Notes under the pieces: model-generated
What the model was told of the DNA's origin: nothing
The model's input: the letters and a program-made list of their open reading frames with translations, nothing else
Database searches by the model: none
Position numbers and translations under genes: made by a program
Shown: one piece after another, positions 16,198 to 24,760 of the stretch
Layout: each line of letters opens with the position of its first letter
Numbering within the stretch: position 1 is the first letter of the stretch
Source: Pseudomonas shahriarae
Lineage (GTDB): Bacteria; Pseudomonadota; Gammaproteobacteria; Pseudomonadales; Pseudomonadaceae
NCBI RefSeq assembly: GCF_014268455.2
Contig: NZ_CP077085.1
Coordinates: 2,831,001-2,895,000, forward strand
Reading direction: 5' to 3'
Length of the DNA stretch: 64,000 nucleotides

Positions 16198-17442
16198 ATG
16201 GCGGAATTTGGCAACTACGTTATTTACCTGATCATGATCGGCGCGGTGGTTGGCGCGTTTGCATCCGTGATCAAGCCGGACAGCGGCCTGGGCAAGGAGT
16301 TTGTCAACGGCATCCACTCCATCGGCCCGGTGTTCCTGGCGCAGGCGGGCATCATGGTGGCGATCCCGTACTTGTCCAAATTCATCGAGGTCGCCCTGGG
16401 GCCGTACTTTGGTGCGATGGGGTCAGACGTGTCGATTGCGGCGCTGTCGATCATTGCCGTGGACATGGGCGGCTACCAGTTGGCCGATGCCCTGGCGGCG
16501 AACCGCGACATGTGGATCACCGCCATGATCGTCGGCTACACCTCCGGCGCGACCATTGTCTACCTGATCCCGGTCGGCCTGATGATGCTCGAACGCAAGG
16601 ACCACAAGTACCTGGCGCTGGGGGCCATGGCGGGCTTGATCAGCATCCCGTTCGCGGTGCTTGCGTCGCTGATGATGATCACCGCCTTCAACCTGCCGGT
16701 GCGGGACATTGTGTCCACCACGTCGCCGGCGTTGCATTACCTGAGCCTGGGTTTTGTCGACTGCGTGCGCTTGCTCGCGCCATTGTTTGTGTTCTGCTTC
16801 CTGCTGGCTGCCGGCCTGCGCTACCGGGCGGCGTGGATGGTGGCCGGGTTCCTGGTGTTCGGTAAGTTGATGGACGCCTTTATCAAGATCGTCCTGGCGT
16901 TGGCCATCGTTGAGCACTTCACCGGGTTCTTCATGAAGAATTTCGGTGTGTGGGGCTTTGACCCGATGTTCGCCGACGAGAAGGAGTTGTTCCGTGCCAT
17001 CGAGATTGCTGGCTATATCGGCATCATGCTCGCCGGTACGTTCCCGATCTGCTACCTGTTCAACCGCTACTGCAAGAAACCCATGGAAGTGCTGGGCAAG
17101 CACATCGGGCTGTCGGCCGATGGTGCGGCGGCGTTTGTCATGGTGTTTGCCAACATCATCGCGGTTTACCACCTGTTCAAGAAAATGAATGCCCGGGATA
17201 AGGTCCTGTGTGTGGCGCTGGGTGTCTGTGCCCAGGCCACCATTGGCGATCACCTTGCCTTTACCGCGAACTTCCAGCCGACGCTGATCATGCCGATCCT
17301 GCTCGCCAAGCTGTTTGGCGGCCTGCTCGCCGTGGCGATCGCGATCAAGATCTCGGTGCCCGCCGCCCAGCGTTATGAAGCGCAGGAACGCGAGCGCGAA
17401 GAGGCCGATGCTCCCGGTGTGCCCGCTGCCCAGGCGGTCTGA
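16198..17442 (+). CDS. EutH-family permease (ethanolamine-type)
   Basis: The protein has 414 residues with about ten to eleven hydrophobic segments and a charged C-terminal tail rich in Glu/Arg. Family blocks of the ethanolamine facilitator EutH are visible: ACDMGG-like AVDMGGYQLADALA, GATIVYLIPVGLMMLERKDHKYLALGAMAGLISIP, and ATIGDHLAFTANFQP near the end (compare ALGDHLGFAA in EutH). GGAGCGAAAGCA precedes the ATG. No other eut gene is near. The permease instead starts a small operon downstream of a DeoR regulator, so the substrate may be another amino alcohol or polyol. Inner membrane. Confidence 0.85.
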   Translation: MAEFGNYVIYLIMIGAVVGAFASVIKPDSGLGKEFVNGIHSIGPVFLAQAGIMVAIPYLSKFIEVALGPYFGAMGSDVSIAALSIIAVDMGGYQLADALAANRDMWITAMIVGYTSGATIVYLIPVGLMMLERKDHKYLALGAMAGLISIPFAVLASLMMITAFNLPVRDIVSTTSPALHYLSLGFVDCVRLLAPLFVFCFLLAAGLRYRAAWMVAGFLVFGKLMDAFIKIVLALAIVEHFTGFFMKNFGVWGFDPMFADEKELFRAIEIAGYIGIMLAGTFPICYLFNRYCKKPMEVLGKHIGLSADGAAAFVMVFANIIAVYHLFKKMNARDKVLCVALGVCAQATIGDHLAFTANFQPTLIMPILLAKLFGGLLAVAIAIKISVPAAQRYEAQEREREEADAPGVPAAQAV

Positions 17443-17498
17443 CGCCCACTGTTCAACCATCGCAAGGGTGCGAGCCCTTGCATTGCCCTGAGGTAACA

Positions 17499-17855
17499 AT
17501 GAGAAAGATCTTTCTGGCCTGCCCCTACAGCCATGCCGATGCGTCCGTCACCCACGAGCGCTTTATCCAGTGCAACAAGGTGGCGGCCACGATTATCGAG
17601 GCGGGTCATGGGGTGTTCAGTCAGGTGTCGATGTCGCACCCGATCAACCTGGCGTTCGAAGGCAAGGACAACGCAACCATCGGCAAGCTGTGGGCGCCGG
17701 TGGATGCGTTGTTCATGGACATGATGGAAGAATTGATCATCCTCGATCTGCCGGGCTGGGACTTGAGTTCGGGGATCAAGCGTGAGATTGAATTCTTCAA
17801 GAATCGCGGGCAGAAGGTCAGCCTGTGGTCGCAGGTTTCTGGCGAGTTCAGCTAA
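17499..17855 (+). CDS. DUF1937 family protein (nucleoside 2-deoxyribosyltransferase-like fold)
   Basis: The protein has 118 residues and resembles the P. aeruginosa protein of this family almost end to end: RKIFLACPYSHADA at the start, FSQVSMSHPINL, IGKLWAPVDALFMD and EELIILDLPGWDLSSGIKREIEFF. The fold is related to nucleoside 2-deoxyribosyltransferases, with the last block matching the region that binds the ribosyl moiety in that superfamily. The actual reaction is unknown. It follows the EutH-like permease gene by 56 bases with a TGAGGT ribosome site and is probably cotranscribed with it. Confidence 0.82.
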   Translation: MRKIFLACPYSHADASVTHERFIQCNKVAATIIEAGHGVFSQVSMSHPINLAFEGKDNATIGKLWAPVDALFMDMMEELIILDLPGWDLSSGIKREIEFFKNRGQKVSLWSQVSGEFS

Positions 17856-17869
17856 CAACGCAGATCCCC

Positions 17870-17899
17870 TTGTGGGAGCGGGCTTGCCCGCTCCCACAA
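17870..17899. repeat. REP-derived perfect hairpin between DUF1937 and DUF1989 genes
   Basis: TTGTGGGAGCGGGC and its exact inverse GCCCGCTCCCACAA form a 14-base-pair stem with almost no loop, made from the two outer halves of a REP. It starts about 14 bases after the stop codon of the DUF1937 gene and probably acts as a terminator or mRNA 3' end protector. Confidence 0.7.
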
Positions 17900-17986
17900 A
17901 AGCCCTCCCACTTCGGGTTGTGTGCATGGCGCACGCCACATGCCACGTTGTATGGTCTTGCAAAACCCTGCAACGGAGCACCCCCC

Positions 17987-18832
17987 ATGTACAAGGACTA
18001 TCCCGCCGCCTACCAAGTCAGCAAAGGTGCTGCCTTGCAGGTCGACCAGGCATTTTATGATCGCGTGCGCGAGGCCGAGCGCACCCTGGTCGAGCAGTTT
18101 GAAGTGCCGATCCGCACCGGCCGCGCCTGGAAAGTGCCGGCAGGTCACGTGTTCCGCGTGACCACCCCGGTCGGCCCGCAGGTTGGCGACTTCAATGTGT
18201 GGAATGCCAATGATCCGCGCGAGCGCATGTGGGCGGCCCGCACCCGCCAGTTGCAAGGCGCCCACGTCAGCACCTATGACCGCTTGTGGTCGAACCTGCC
18301 GTTCCTGCGGCCGATGGTCACCATCACCGATGACAGCCTGGCCGGCTACGGCATCGACGAGCACGGCGGGCGCCTGCACGACCTGTTGGGCACGCGCTGC
18401 GACCCATACGTGAACAAGATGCTCACCGGCGAGGACTTCCACCACCATTGCCACTCCAACCTGACCCGCGCCATCTTGCCCCACGGCCTGACCGAGTTCG
18501 ATGTGCACGATGTGTTGAACATCTTCCAGTGCACCGGCCTGAACCACGACGACATGTACTTCATGAAGGCATGCCCGGCCAAACAGGGCGATTATCTGGA
18601 GTTTTTTGCCGAGATCGACTTGCTGTGCGCACTGTCCACTTGCCCGGGCGGCGACCTGTCGCTGCCGATGTGGGGCCCGGATGCCCAGGATCCGCTGACC
18701 GTGTGCCGCCCGCTGGGCGTGGAGATCTATCGGCTCGACGCGGCCCTGCTGCACGGCTGGGAATCGCCTGCGCGCGCGGCGTACAACGGCAACCATGGTT
18801 TGCTGATTCCCAAGGCAGCGTGGGAAAAATAA
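17987..18832 (+). CDS. DUF1989 (urea carboxylase-associated) family protein
   Basis: The protein has 281 residues from the ATG at 17987, preceded by CGGAG 9 bases upstream. The conserved core includes VPAGHVFRVTTPVGPQVGDFNVWNANDPRE, a histidine/cysteine-rich centre (HHHCHSNLTRA, NIFQCTGLNHDD), and FAEIDLLCALSTCPGGD. Members of this family include the subunits of carboxyguanidine deiminase and proteins near urea or guanidine carboxylases, so a deiminase or amidohydrolase type of reaction on a nitrogenous small molecule is plausible. It is separated from the DUF1937 gene by a hairpin and may have its own promoter. It has no carboxylase partner here. Confidence 0.8.
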   Translation: MYKDYPAAYQVSKGAALQVDQAFYDRVREAERTLVEQFEVPIRTGRAWKVPAGHVFRVTTPVGPQVGDFNVWNANDPRERMWAARTRQLQGAHVSTYDRLWSNLPFLRPMVTITDDSLAGYGIDEHGGRLHDLLGTRCDPYVNKMLTGEDFHHHCHSNLTRAILPHGLTEFDVHDVLNIFQCTGLNHDDMYFMKACPAKQGDYLEFFAEIDLLCALSTCPGGDLSLPMWGPDAQDPLTVCRPLGVEIYRLDAALLHGWESPARAAYNGNHGLLIPKAAWEK

Positions 18833-18889
18833 TGGAGCCGGGAAGGGCGGCGGTAGTGCTTTATGTGGCGGAAATTGCGTGCCCAGCCG

Positions 18890-18903
18890 CCCCCCCCCCC
18901 CCC
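18890..18903. repeat. Homopolymer of 14 cytosines
   Basis: Fourteen consecutive C directly abut the REPIN that begins at 18904, in the space between the DUF1989 gene and the Fur-regulated sigma factor. Such runs slip during replication and are also a common site of sequencing error. Confidence 0.9.
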
Positions 18904-18993
18904 TGTGGGAGCGGGCTTGCCCGCGATGGCGTTGGTTCAGGCGCTACTTCTGGTATCTGACACACCGCCATCGCAGCCAAGCCAGCTCCCACA
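18904..18993. repeat. REPIN (inverted REP pair)
   Basis: A forward REP (18904-18930, TGTGGGAGCGGGCTTGCCCGC...) and a reverse REP (18967-18993, GCCATCGCAGCCAAGCC...) flank a 36-base spacer. The spacer holds GTTGGTTCAGGCGCTACTTCT, related to the sequence between the two REPINs near 1200, so these copies share ancestry. Confidence 0.82.
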
Positions 18994-19073
18994 GTTGATG
19001 TGTGGTGTGTGTAAGGTTAGAGATCCCCTATGGGAGCAGTCGAGGCTGTACAAGCATCAGGTCCAGACACTAA

Positions 19074-19092
19074 AATGAGAAGTATTATCATT
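19074..19092 (+). promoter_or_regulatory. Fur box upstream of the ECF sigma gene
   Basis: AATGAGAAGTATTATCATT matches the palindromic Fur core AATGATAATnATTATCATT at 16 of 18 informative positions. It lies 21-39 bases before the ATG of the sigma factor, so iron-replete repression of the signalling genes is expected. Confidence 0.8.
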
Positions 19093-19112
19093 CGCTGCTC
19101 ATTGGACCTGAC

Positions 19113-19619
19113 ATGTACGACGACAGTCTCGTCTCGCCCGTCGAACAACTCTATACCCGTCATCACCCCTGGTTGCGCAGCTGGTTGCAGCGGCGCCTGG
19201 GGCACTGCGCCGATGCCGAAGACTTGGCCCACGACACGTTTATCCGGGTGTTGCGCACGCAGCAGGATGTGCGGGAGTTGCGCCAGCCCATGGCGTTTCT
19301 GGCGGCGATTGCCAATGGCTTGCTGATCAACCGCTGGCGCCGCCAGGCGATTGAGCGGGCTTACCTGGAAGCACTCGCCGCCCGCCCGGAAGGTGAGGAG
19401 CCATCGCCCGAGACCCGCTACCTGATGATCGAAACCCTGCTGCAGCTCGACTCGCTGCTGGTGGGCCTGTCGATGCAGGTGCGCAAGATCTTCTTCCTGT
19501 CCCAGCTCGATGGCCTGACGTACCCGCAGATCGCCACGCAGTTGAGCTTGAGCGTGGCCCAGGTGCAACGGGCGATGGGCAAGGCTTTCAGCGTGTGCTA
19601 CGCGAGCCGTTTTGAATGA
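19113..19619 (+). CDS. hxuI: FecI-type ECF sigma factor for heme/iron surface signalling
   Basis: The protein has 168 residues. Sigma region 2 spans about 10-80 (DAEDLAHDTFIRVLRTQ, FLAAIANGLLINRWRRQ) and region 4 about 110-165 (LDGLTYPQIATQLSLSVAQVQRAMGKAF). No regulator of its own is fused. It sits behind a strong Fur box and overlaps the FecR-type gene by the ATGA tetranucleotide. The order sigma, anti-sigma, heme-type receptor without a hemophore gene matches HxuI-HxuR-HxuA of P. aeruginosa, hence the symbol. A HasI paralog cannot be excluded. Confidence 0.85.
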   Translation: MYDDSLVSPVEQLYTRHHPWLRSWLQRRLGHCADAEDLAHDTFIRVLRTQQDVRELRQPMAFLAAIANGLLINRWRRQAIERAYLEALAARPEGEEPSPETRYLMIETLLQLDSLLVGLSMQVRKIFFLSQLDGLTYPQIATQLSLSVAQVQRAMGKAFSVCYASRFE

Positions 19620-20581
19620 CTGGTAAGCCGGTTGCACCGAAAGTCCGCGAGACGGCCATCGACTGGATCGTCCGCGTGCAGTCCGGAATGATGAGCCCGG
19701 CCGAGCAGCAGGCGTTGCAGCATTGGCGCCAGGCAAACGCCGAGCACGAATACGCCTGGCAACGCGTCGCCAGTCTGCCGCTGATGCTCCAGCCCGGCGC
19801 CAACCTGTTGGCCGATGTCACCGCGCGGCGGGCATTGGAGGCGGCCGGGGCCGATCCGGCACGGCGCCGGCAGGTGCTCAAGTGCTTATTGGGCCTGGGC
19901 CTGCTCGGTGGCTTGTCCTGGCAGGGCGCGGAATCGACCCTGGTGCGCGCAGCCTTTGCCACGTACCGCACGGCCACCGGCGAGCGCCGCCGCTGGACCC
20001 TGGCCGATGGCAGCTCTCTGTGGTTGAACACTGCCAGCGCTGTCAGCCTGGACTTCAGCGCGCAGCTGCGTCGCGTGCAGTTGATCGAGGGCGAAGTGGC
20101 GCTGGATGCTCGGGTTGAATCGCGCCCGCTGCAACTGCTCACACCGGATGCGCTGCTGCGTAGCCAGGACGCCAATCTGCTGGTGCGCCATGATCAGCAG
20201 GGCACGTGGATTACCGTATTGCGCGGGCTGGTCGAGGTGAGTTCGCTGCGCCACTCGGCACCGGTATCAGTGGCGGCAGGTTGGCAGACCCAGGTCGATC
20301 GCCAGGGTGTGGGCACGCCACGGCAAACCGATGGGTTTCTGGCTCAGGCCTGGCTGCGCGGGATTTTGCCTGCCGAGCGCATGCGCCTGGATGTGCTGCT
20401 GGCCGAACTGTCCCGTTACCGGCCGGGCGTCTTGCGATGCAGCGAGCAGGTCGCGGCGTTGCGCGTGACTGGCAGCTTCCAGTTGGACGATACCGATGCG
20501 GCGTTGGCGTTGGTCGCCCATGCATTACCCGTGCGTATCGAGCGGCGGACCCGCTATTGGGTGACTGTGGTGCCGGTCTGA
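19616..20581 (+). CDS. hxuR: FecR-type transmembrane sigma regulator (anti-sigma)
   Basis: The protein has 321 residues. The cytoplasmic N-terminal part (about 1-75) has ETAIDWIVRVQSGMMSPAEQQALQHW and EYAWQRVASL, typical of the sigma-binding segment. A weak hydrophobic stretch CLLGLGLLGGLSW (about 87-99) is the transmembrane helix. The periplasmic FecR domain follows (TATGERRRWTLADGSSLWLNTASAVSLDF, LIEGEVALDA). The C-terminal STN-like tail would contact the receptor's signalling domain. It is translationally coupled to the sigma gene. Confidence 0.88.
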   Translation: MTGKPVAPKVRETAIDWIVRVQSGMMSPAEQQALQHWRQANAEHEYAWQRVASLPLMLQPGANLLADVTARRALEAAGADPARRRQVLKCLLGLGLLGGLSWQGAESTLVRAAFATYRTATGERRRWTLADGSSLWLNTASAVSLDFSAQLRRVQLIEGEVALDARVESRPLQLLTPDALLRSQDANLLVRHDQQGTWITVLRGLVEVSSLRHSAPVSVAAGWQTQVDRQGVGTPRQTDGFLAQAWLRGILPAERMRLDVLLAELSRYRPGVLRCSEQVAALRVTGSFQLDDTDAALALVAHALPVRIERRTRYWVTVVPV

Positions 20582-20678
20582 ATATTTTTTTACGTTCCCC
20601 CCGTAGTTTTTCCAGACTCGCTTGGCCTCTAGGAATAACCCACCGAAACAGGTGGGCCTTCACCTCTAGGAGCCCTGC

Positions 20679-23516
20679 ATGATTTCTCCCGCAAGTGTCT
20701 TGCGCACCCGCACATTGGGTCTGTTGTTACTCAGCCTGCAACCGCTGTACAGCACGGCGGTTTTCGCCCAGGCCGAGCGCCAGCCCTACAGCATCGAAGC
20801 TGGCCCGCTGGACCAGGCACTCTCGCGCTTCGGCGTGCAGGCGGGTATCAGCATGGCGGGCAGCTCGACGCTGACGGCGGGCAAGCGCAGCAACGGCCTG
20901 CACGGCGATTTCAGCACCGAAGCCGGCCTGGCAAAGTTATTGGCGGGCACGGGCTTGAGTTTTCAGCGCCAGGCCGATGGCAGCTTTGAACTGCATCCGG
21001 CGACCAGTGCCGTGGTGCTGCCGTCGCAGAAAGTCACTGGCGATGACCTTGAGAAAAAAGCGGTGTACACCGAGCCACGTTCGTTGGTGTATATCTCCAA
21101 CGAAGAAGTGCGCCGCTTTGGCGTGATCTCCGCCGGCGACCTGCTCAAGGGCCAGCCGGGGGTGCAGGTGGGTGACAGCCGTAATGGCGGTGGCCTGGAT
21201 GTGAATATCCGCGGGATCCAGGGGCAAAGCCGGGTCGCGGTCACGGTTGACGGTTCGCAGCAGGCGCTGGATGTCTATCGCGGCTATGCGGGCACGCAAC
21301 AGCGCAGCTACATCGACCCCGACCTGATCAGCGACGTGTCCATCGACAAAGGCCCCAGCCTGACCTCCAGCGCCATCGGCGGCACGGTGGCAATCCGCAC
21401 CCTGGGTGTCGATGACATCCTGCGCGACGGCAAGAACGTGGGCCTGCGCTTGAAGGGCGATCTGTGGAACAACGGCGTCGAGCCGGCCTCGCGCAACAGC
21501 CATTCGACCACCGAGGACCTGTACTCCGAACCGCACCAGAACCGTGGCGGCCTGTTCGGTTCCGACTCGGAATCGGGCAGCGCGGCGTTTGCCTATACCC
21601 ATGACCTGTTTGATGTGGTGGCCGCCTACGCCCATCGCAACCAGGGCAACTACTTCTCCGGCAAGCACGGCCAGGACCGCTACCGCACCTTTGACCGCTA
21701 TGGCCAGGAAAACATGACGGTGGCCACTACCTACAACGCCGGCGAAGAGGTGCTCAACTCCTCGGCAGAGACCGAGTCGATCCTGCTCAAGACCACCCTG
21801 CGCCCGGCCGATGACCACACCTTCGACTTCGGCTACATCCGTTACGATGGGCGCATAGGCGAGATCATGCCCTCGGACATCTTCCGTTTCGGCACCGGCG
21901 GTATCTACCAGTACCCGCGCGGCAGCACCAAGATCGACACCTACACCGCCCGCTATCACTACCTGCCCACGGGCAATATGCTGGTGGACCTGACGACCAG
22001 CCTGTGGATGACCGATGCCAAGACCAGCCAGTTGACCTCGGTGCTGGCGCCCAAATCCCAGGCCTATCGTTCGGACCGCAACTGGACGCGCCAGGATGAC
22101 CGACGCATCGGTGGTGAACTGGCCAATACCTCGCGTTTTGATACGCACTATGGCGATTTCAAGCTGGACCTGGGCGGCTCGTTCCAGCTCGAGGAACTGC
22201 AGCCGCAAAAGAGCGTGGTCACCACACAGAACGATATCAACGCCAACCGCAGCCTGCGTGACGGTTCGCGCAAGGAATTCAGCCTCAACGGCAAGCTGGA
22301 GTACAAACCGGTGGATGAGCTGACGGTGTGGGGCGGCGGGCGCTATACCTACTACCGCACCAAGGACCATGTACCGCACGCGACCGCCCAGCGCGAGGAG
22401 CGTGAGTTGCGCTACGTGAACGTGATCAAGCCGGGCAGCTACGGCAATATGCTGTGGTTCCCCGACGCCAACGGCCAATACACCGACGCCACCGACCCGC
22501 GCCTGAATAACGGGATTGTGTTCAGCGACACCAACAACCCGTTTGATGGCCCGCGCTACAACGACTATGGGGGCGTTGGCACACTCGTCTATCCGTCGCA
22601 GGTGGGCGAAGTGGTCACCGGCTACACCTATTCGGGCAAGCAGAGCGACAGCAAGGGCGCCTTTTCGCCGGCCATCGGCATCAACTACGAGATCGCTCCG
22701 GATACTTTCATCTATGCCTCGTACACCCAGGGCCTGCGCATGCCCTCGCTGTTCGAAACCAGCCAGGGCACCCTGCAGACCATGCCTGGCAAGGGCCTGA
22801 AACCGGAGCGTTCGAGCAACTGGGAAATCGGCGCGAGCACCCTGCAAAAAGGCCTGCTGGCGGACAACGACACGGCGGCGATCAAGCTGGCGTACTTCAA
22901 TAACACCATCAAGAACTACGTGACCCGCTACTACGACCCAAGCCCTGGCCTGATGGGCCTGATGAACTTCAGCAATACCGACAGCTTCAAGACCAGCGGC
23001 CTGGAACTGCAATCGAAATACGATGCCGGTTGGGTCTTTGCCGACCTGTCCTCGACCTACTACCTGAAGACCGAAACCTGTGACTCGGCCTTCGCCGCGC
23101 GCCTGCGGGCCAGTTCCAACCCTTGGCGGAAGCTTGACGACACCCCCAACTGCACCGCGGGCAGCTTCATGGGCTCGTACACCAACACCCAGAACCCACC
23201 ACGGGTCGCCGGTAACCTGACCTCGGGCCTGCGCTTCTTTGACCAGACCCTGACCGTGGGCGGGCGCCTGACTTACACCTCGGGCCCGACCGTCACCGCC
23301 GACAAATCCTGGCAGACCGGCGCCACCACGCCGCAGCTGGTTTATCGCGAAGTGGCGCTGGTGGACCTGTTCCTCGACTACAAATGGCAAGACCACACCC
23401 AGTTCAACGTGTCGCTGGACAACCTGACGAACCGTTACTACCTGGACCCGCTGGCCCAGAGCTTTATGCCGGCGCCGGGGCGCACGTTGCGCATGGGCGT
23501 GGTGACCAAGTTCTGA
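20679..23516 (+). CDS. hxuA: TonB-dependent heme/hemoglobin-type receptor with signalling domain
   Basis: The protein has 945 residues with a signal peptide (cleavage after VFA near residue 30). Residues about 35-105 are the STN signalling domain (YSIEAGPLDQALSRFGVQAGISM). The plug follows (LKGQPGVQVGDSRNGGGLDVNIRGIQGQSRVAVTVDG, DLISDVSIDKGPSLTSSAIGGTVAIRTL), closely resembling HasR/HxuA heme receptors. The barrel carries LRMPSLFETSQG, equivalent to the FRAP box of heme receptors, and ends in aromatic-rich TLRMGVVTKF. It imports heme across the outer membrane with TonB and signals to the FecR-type protein. It lies 97 bases after that gene. No hemophore gene follows. Confidence 0.85.
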   Translation: MISPASVLRTRTLGLLLLSLQPLYSTAVFAQAERQPYSIEAGPLDQALSRFGVQAGISMAGSSTLTAGKRSNGLHGDFSTEAGLAKLLAGTGLSFQRQADGSFELHPATSAVVLPSQKVTGDDLEKKAVYTEPRSLVYISNEEVRRFGVISAGDLLKGQPGVQVGDSRNGGGLDVNIRGIQGQSRVAVTVDGSQQALDVYRGYAGTQQRSYIDPDLISDVSIDKGPSLTSSAIGGTVAIRTLGVDDILRDGKNVGLRLKGDLWNNGVEPASRNSHSTTEDLYSEPHQNRGGLFGSDSESGSAAFAYTHDLFDVVAAYAHRNQGNYFSGKHGQDRYRTFDRYGQENMTVATTYNAGEEVLNSSAETESILLKTTLRPADDHTFDFGYIRYDGRIGEIMPSDIFRFGTGGIYQYPRGSTKIDTYTARYHYLPTGNMLVDLTTSLWMTDAKTSQLTSVLAPKSQAYRSDRNWTRQDDRRIGGELANTSRFDTHYGDFKLDLGGSFQLEELQPQKSVVTTQNDINANRSLRDGSRKEFSLNGKLEYKPVDELTVWGGGRYTYYRTKDHVPHATAQREERELRYVNVIKPGSYGNMLWFPDANGQYTDATDPRLNNGIVFSDTNNPFDGPRYNDYGGVGTLVYPSQVGEVVTGYTYSGKQSDSKGAFSPAIGINYEIAPDTFIYASYTQGLRMPSLFETSQGTLQTMPGKGLKPERSSNWEIGASTLQKGLLADNDTAAIKLAYFNNTIKNYVTRYYDPSPGLMGLMNFSNTDSFKTSGLELQSKYDAGWVFADLSSTYYLKTETCDSAFAARLRASSNPWRKLDDTPNCTAGSFMGSYTNTQNPPRVAGNLTSGLRFFDQTLTVGGRLTYTSGPTVTADKSWQTGATTPQLVYREVALVDLFLDYKWQDHTQFNVSLDNLTNRYYLDPLAQSFMPAPGRTLRMGVVTKF

Positions 23517-23526
23517 TCAGCGACGC

Positions 23527-24336
23527 CTAGCGGTTCAGGAAGTGTTCGTAGGCTGCGGTCATGACCTGCCAAGTGTGGGGATTGGCCGGGATCAGGTGCT
23601 CGATGCGCAATGAGGTGACGGTGATGTCCTGGGGCATGCCGAACGTGGTGAAGGTGGACATGAAATCCAGCTGGCCATGCCGTGAATTCACGCGGGTCAG
23701 CACCAGCGGCGGCAGTTGATTGGCCAGGGGTGTCGAGCCGTGCGGCACGGGCAGGCTTTGCAGCAGCGTGGCCAGGGTCGGGTTACCCAGTGCTTCACGG
23801 GCAGCCCGTTGCCAGGCGAGGTTGCGGATCTCGTCGGCATTGAGCAGATGGTCGCCCAGCCCCCCCGGTTGCAGCAGGGTGGTCAGCAGGTTCAGGCCTC
23901 GTGCCGCGTCTGGCGCCAAACCCACCAGGTCGAACAACACCTGGGTGCTGGCATTGGCGGCGAGCACTTCCCAGTGACTGCCCAGCACGATCGCCGGCGC
24001 CGGATTGTTGGCCTTCAGTACATGGCTGATGGCATCCCGAATGGCATCCATTGCCGGCGCTGCGAGCGGCGTGGCTTCATAGCGCGGGGCGTAGCCGGCG
24101 GCCAGGAACAGGCTGTTGCACTGCTCCAGGGGCACCTCGAGGGCGCTGAGCAGGTTATGCAAGGTGCCCGGGCTGGCCTTGGCGCGGCCGGTTTCGATAC
24201 AGCTCAAGTGGCGCTGGGAAATGCCACTGATCAGCGCCAGCTGCAATTGGCTCAACTTCGCCTGACGGCGCAACAGCCGCAGTTGGGTGCCGGCGTCGGT
24301 CTCGGGGTTGGCGCGGGGGAAGGGTGGGCGGTTCAT
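23527..24336 (-). CDS. XRE-family regulator with MmyB-like ligand domain
   Basis: The protein has 269 residues. The helix-turn-helix is at about 15-75 (LRLLRRQAKLSQLQLALISGISQRHLSCIETGRAKASPGTL). Residues 110-265 form the MmyB-like PAS domain (LKANNPAPAIVLGSHWEVLAANAST, LNLLTTLLQPGG, GQLDFMSTFTTFGMPQDITVTSLRIEHLIPA). These proteins are thought to sense small hydrophobic ligands such as fatty acids. It is divergent from the DUF2834/MAPEG pair at 24449 and is a likely regulator of it. Confidence 0.85.
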   Translation of the reverse strand: MNRPPFPRANPETDAGTQLRLLRRQAKLSQLQLALISGISQRHLSCIETGRAKASPGTLHNLLSALEVPLEQCNSLFLAAGYAPRYEATPLAAPAMDAIRDAISHVLKANNPAPAIVLGSHWEVLAANASTQVLFDLVGLAPDAARGLNLLTTLLQPGGLGDHLLNADEIRNLAWQRAAREALGNPTLATLLQSLPVPHGSTPLANQLPPLVLTRVNSRHGQLDFMSTFTTFGMPQDITVTSLRIEHLIPANPHTWQVMTAAYEHFLNR

Positions 24337-24448
24337 GGATGGACTCTGGCAGGGCGGGGCGGGGGGCGTCCATGACCTCGCAGGTCATTGAGATGGCGGC
24401 GACGTTATCACTAATCTGCGGCTTGCCCAATCCTGCGTGGTGGACACT

Positions 24449-24760
24449 ATGCACAGACCCTACATCGCCCTCGCTAGCCTGCTGGCGTTCTCCCTGTACA
24501 CCCTGGGCACCCTGCTCTGGGCCGAGCAGTCGCTGCTGGCGTTCGGCCTTGAGCTGCTATCCAGGCCCGATACCGCCCAGGTGGTGATCGACCTGTACCT
24601 GATGGCGGCCCTGGCGTGTGTGTGGATGTACCGCGACGCCCGGGCCAAGGGCCGGTCCCTGGCCAGTGTGTTGCCTTATTGGCTGCTGACGGCGGTCTTT
24701 GTCTCAGTCGGCCCGCTGCTGTACATCGTGGTCAACGGCTTTGCCAGGGGCCGGCAATGA
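24449..24760 (+). CDS. DUF2834-like small membrane protein
   Basis: The protein has 103 residues from the ATG at 24449; a GTG at 24437 is an alternative in the same frame. Three hydrophobic segments (about 5-25, 42-60 and 73-95) with WMYRDARAKGRSLASVLPYWLL between the last two fit the DUF2834 pattern of tiny inner-membrane proteins. Function unknown. Its stop overlaps the ATG of the next gene (ATGA), so the two are translationally coupled. Confidence 0.7.
   Translation: MHRPYIALASLLAFSLYTLGTLLWAEQSLLAFGLELLSRPDTAQVVIDLYLMAALACVWMYRDARAKGRSLASVLPYWLLTAVFVSVGPLLYIVVNGFARGRQ

Noticed and set aside
17870..17899. Treating this hairpin as a standard terminator
   Set aside because: No T run follows; the arms are those of a REP, so it is listed as a repeat that may also act at the mRNA end.
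20937..23396. An 819-codon reverse reading frame inside the TonB receptor gene
   Set aside because: The forward strand encodes a continuous receptor with plug and barrel motifs; the reverse frame has no family motif and arises from GC-rich codon bias.
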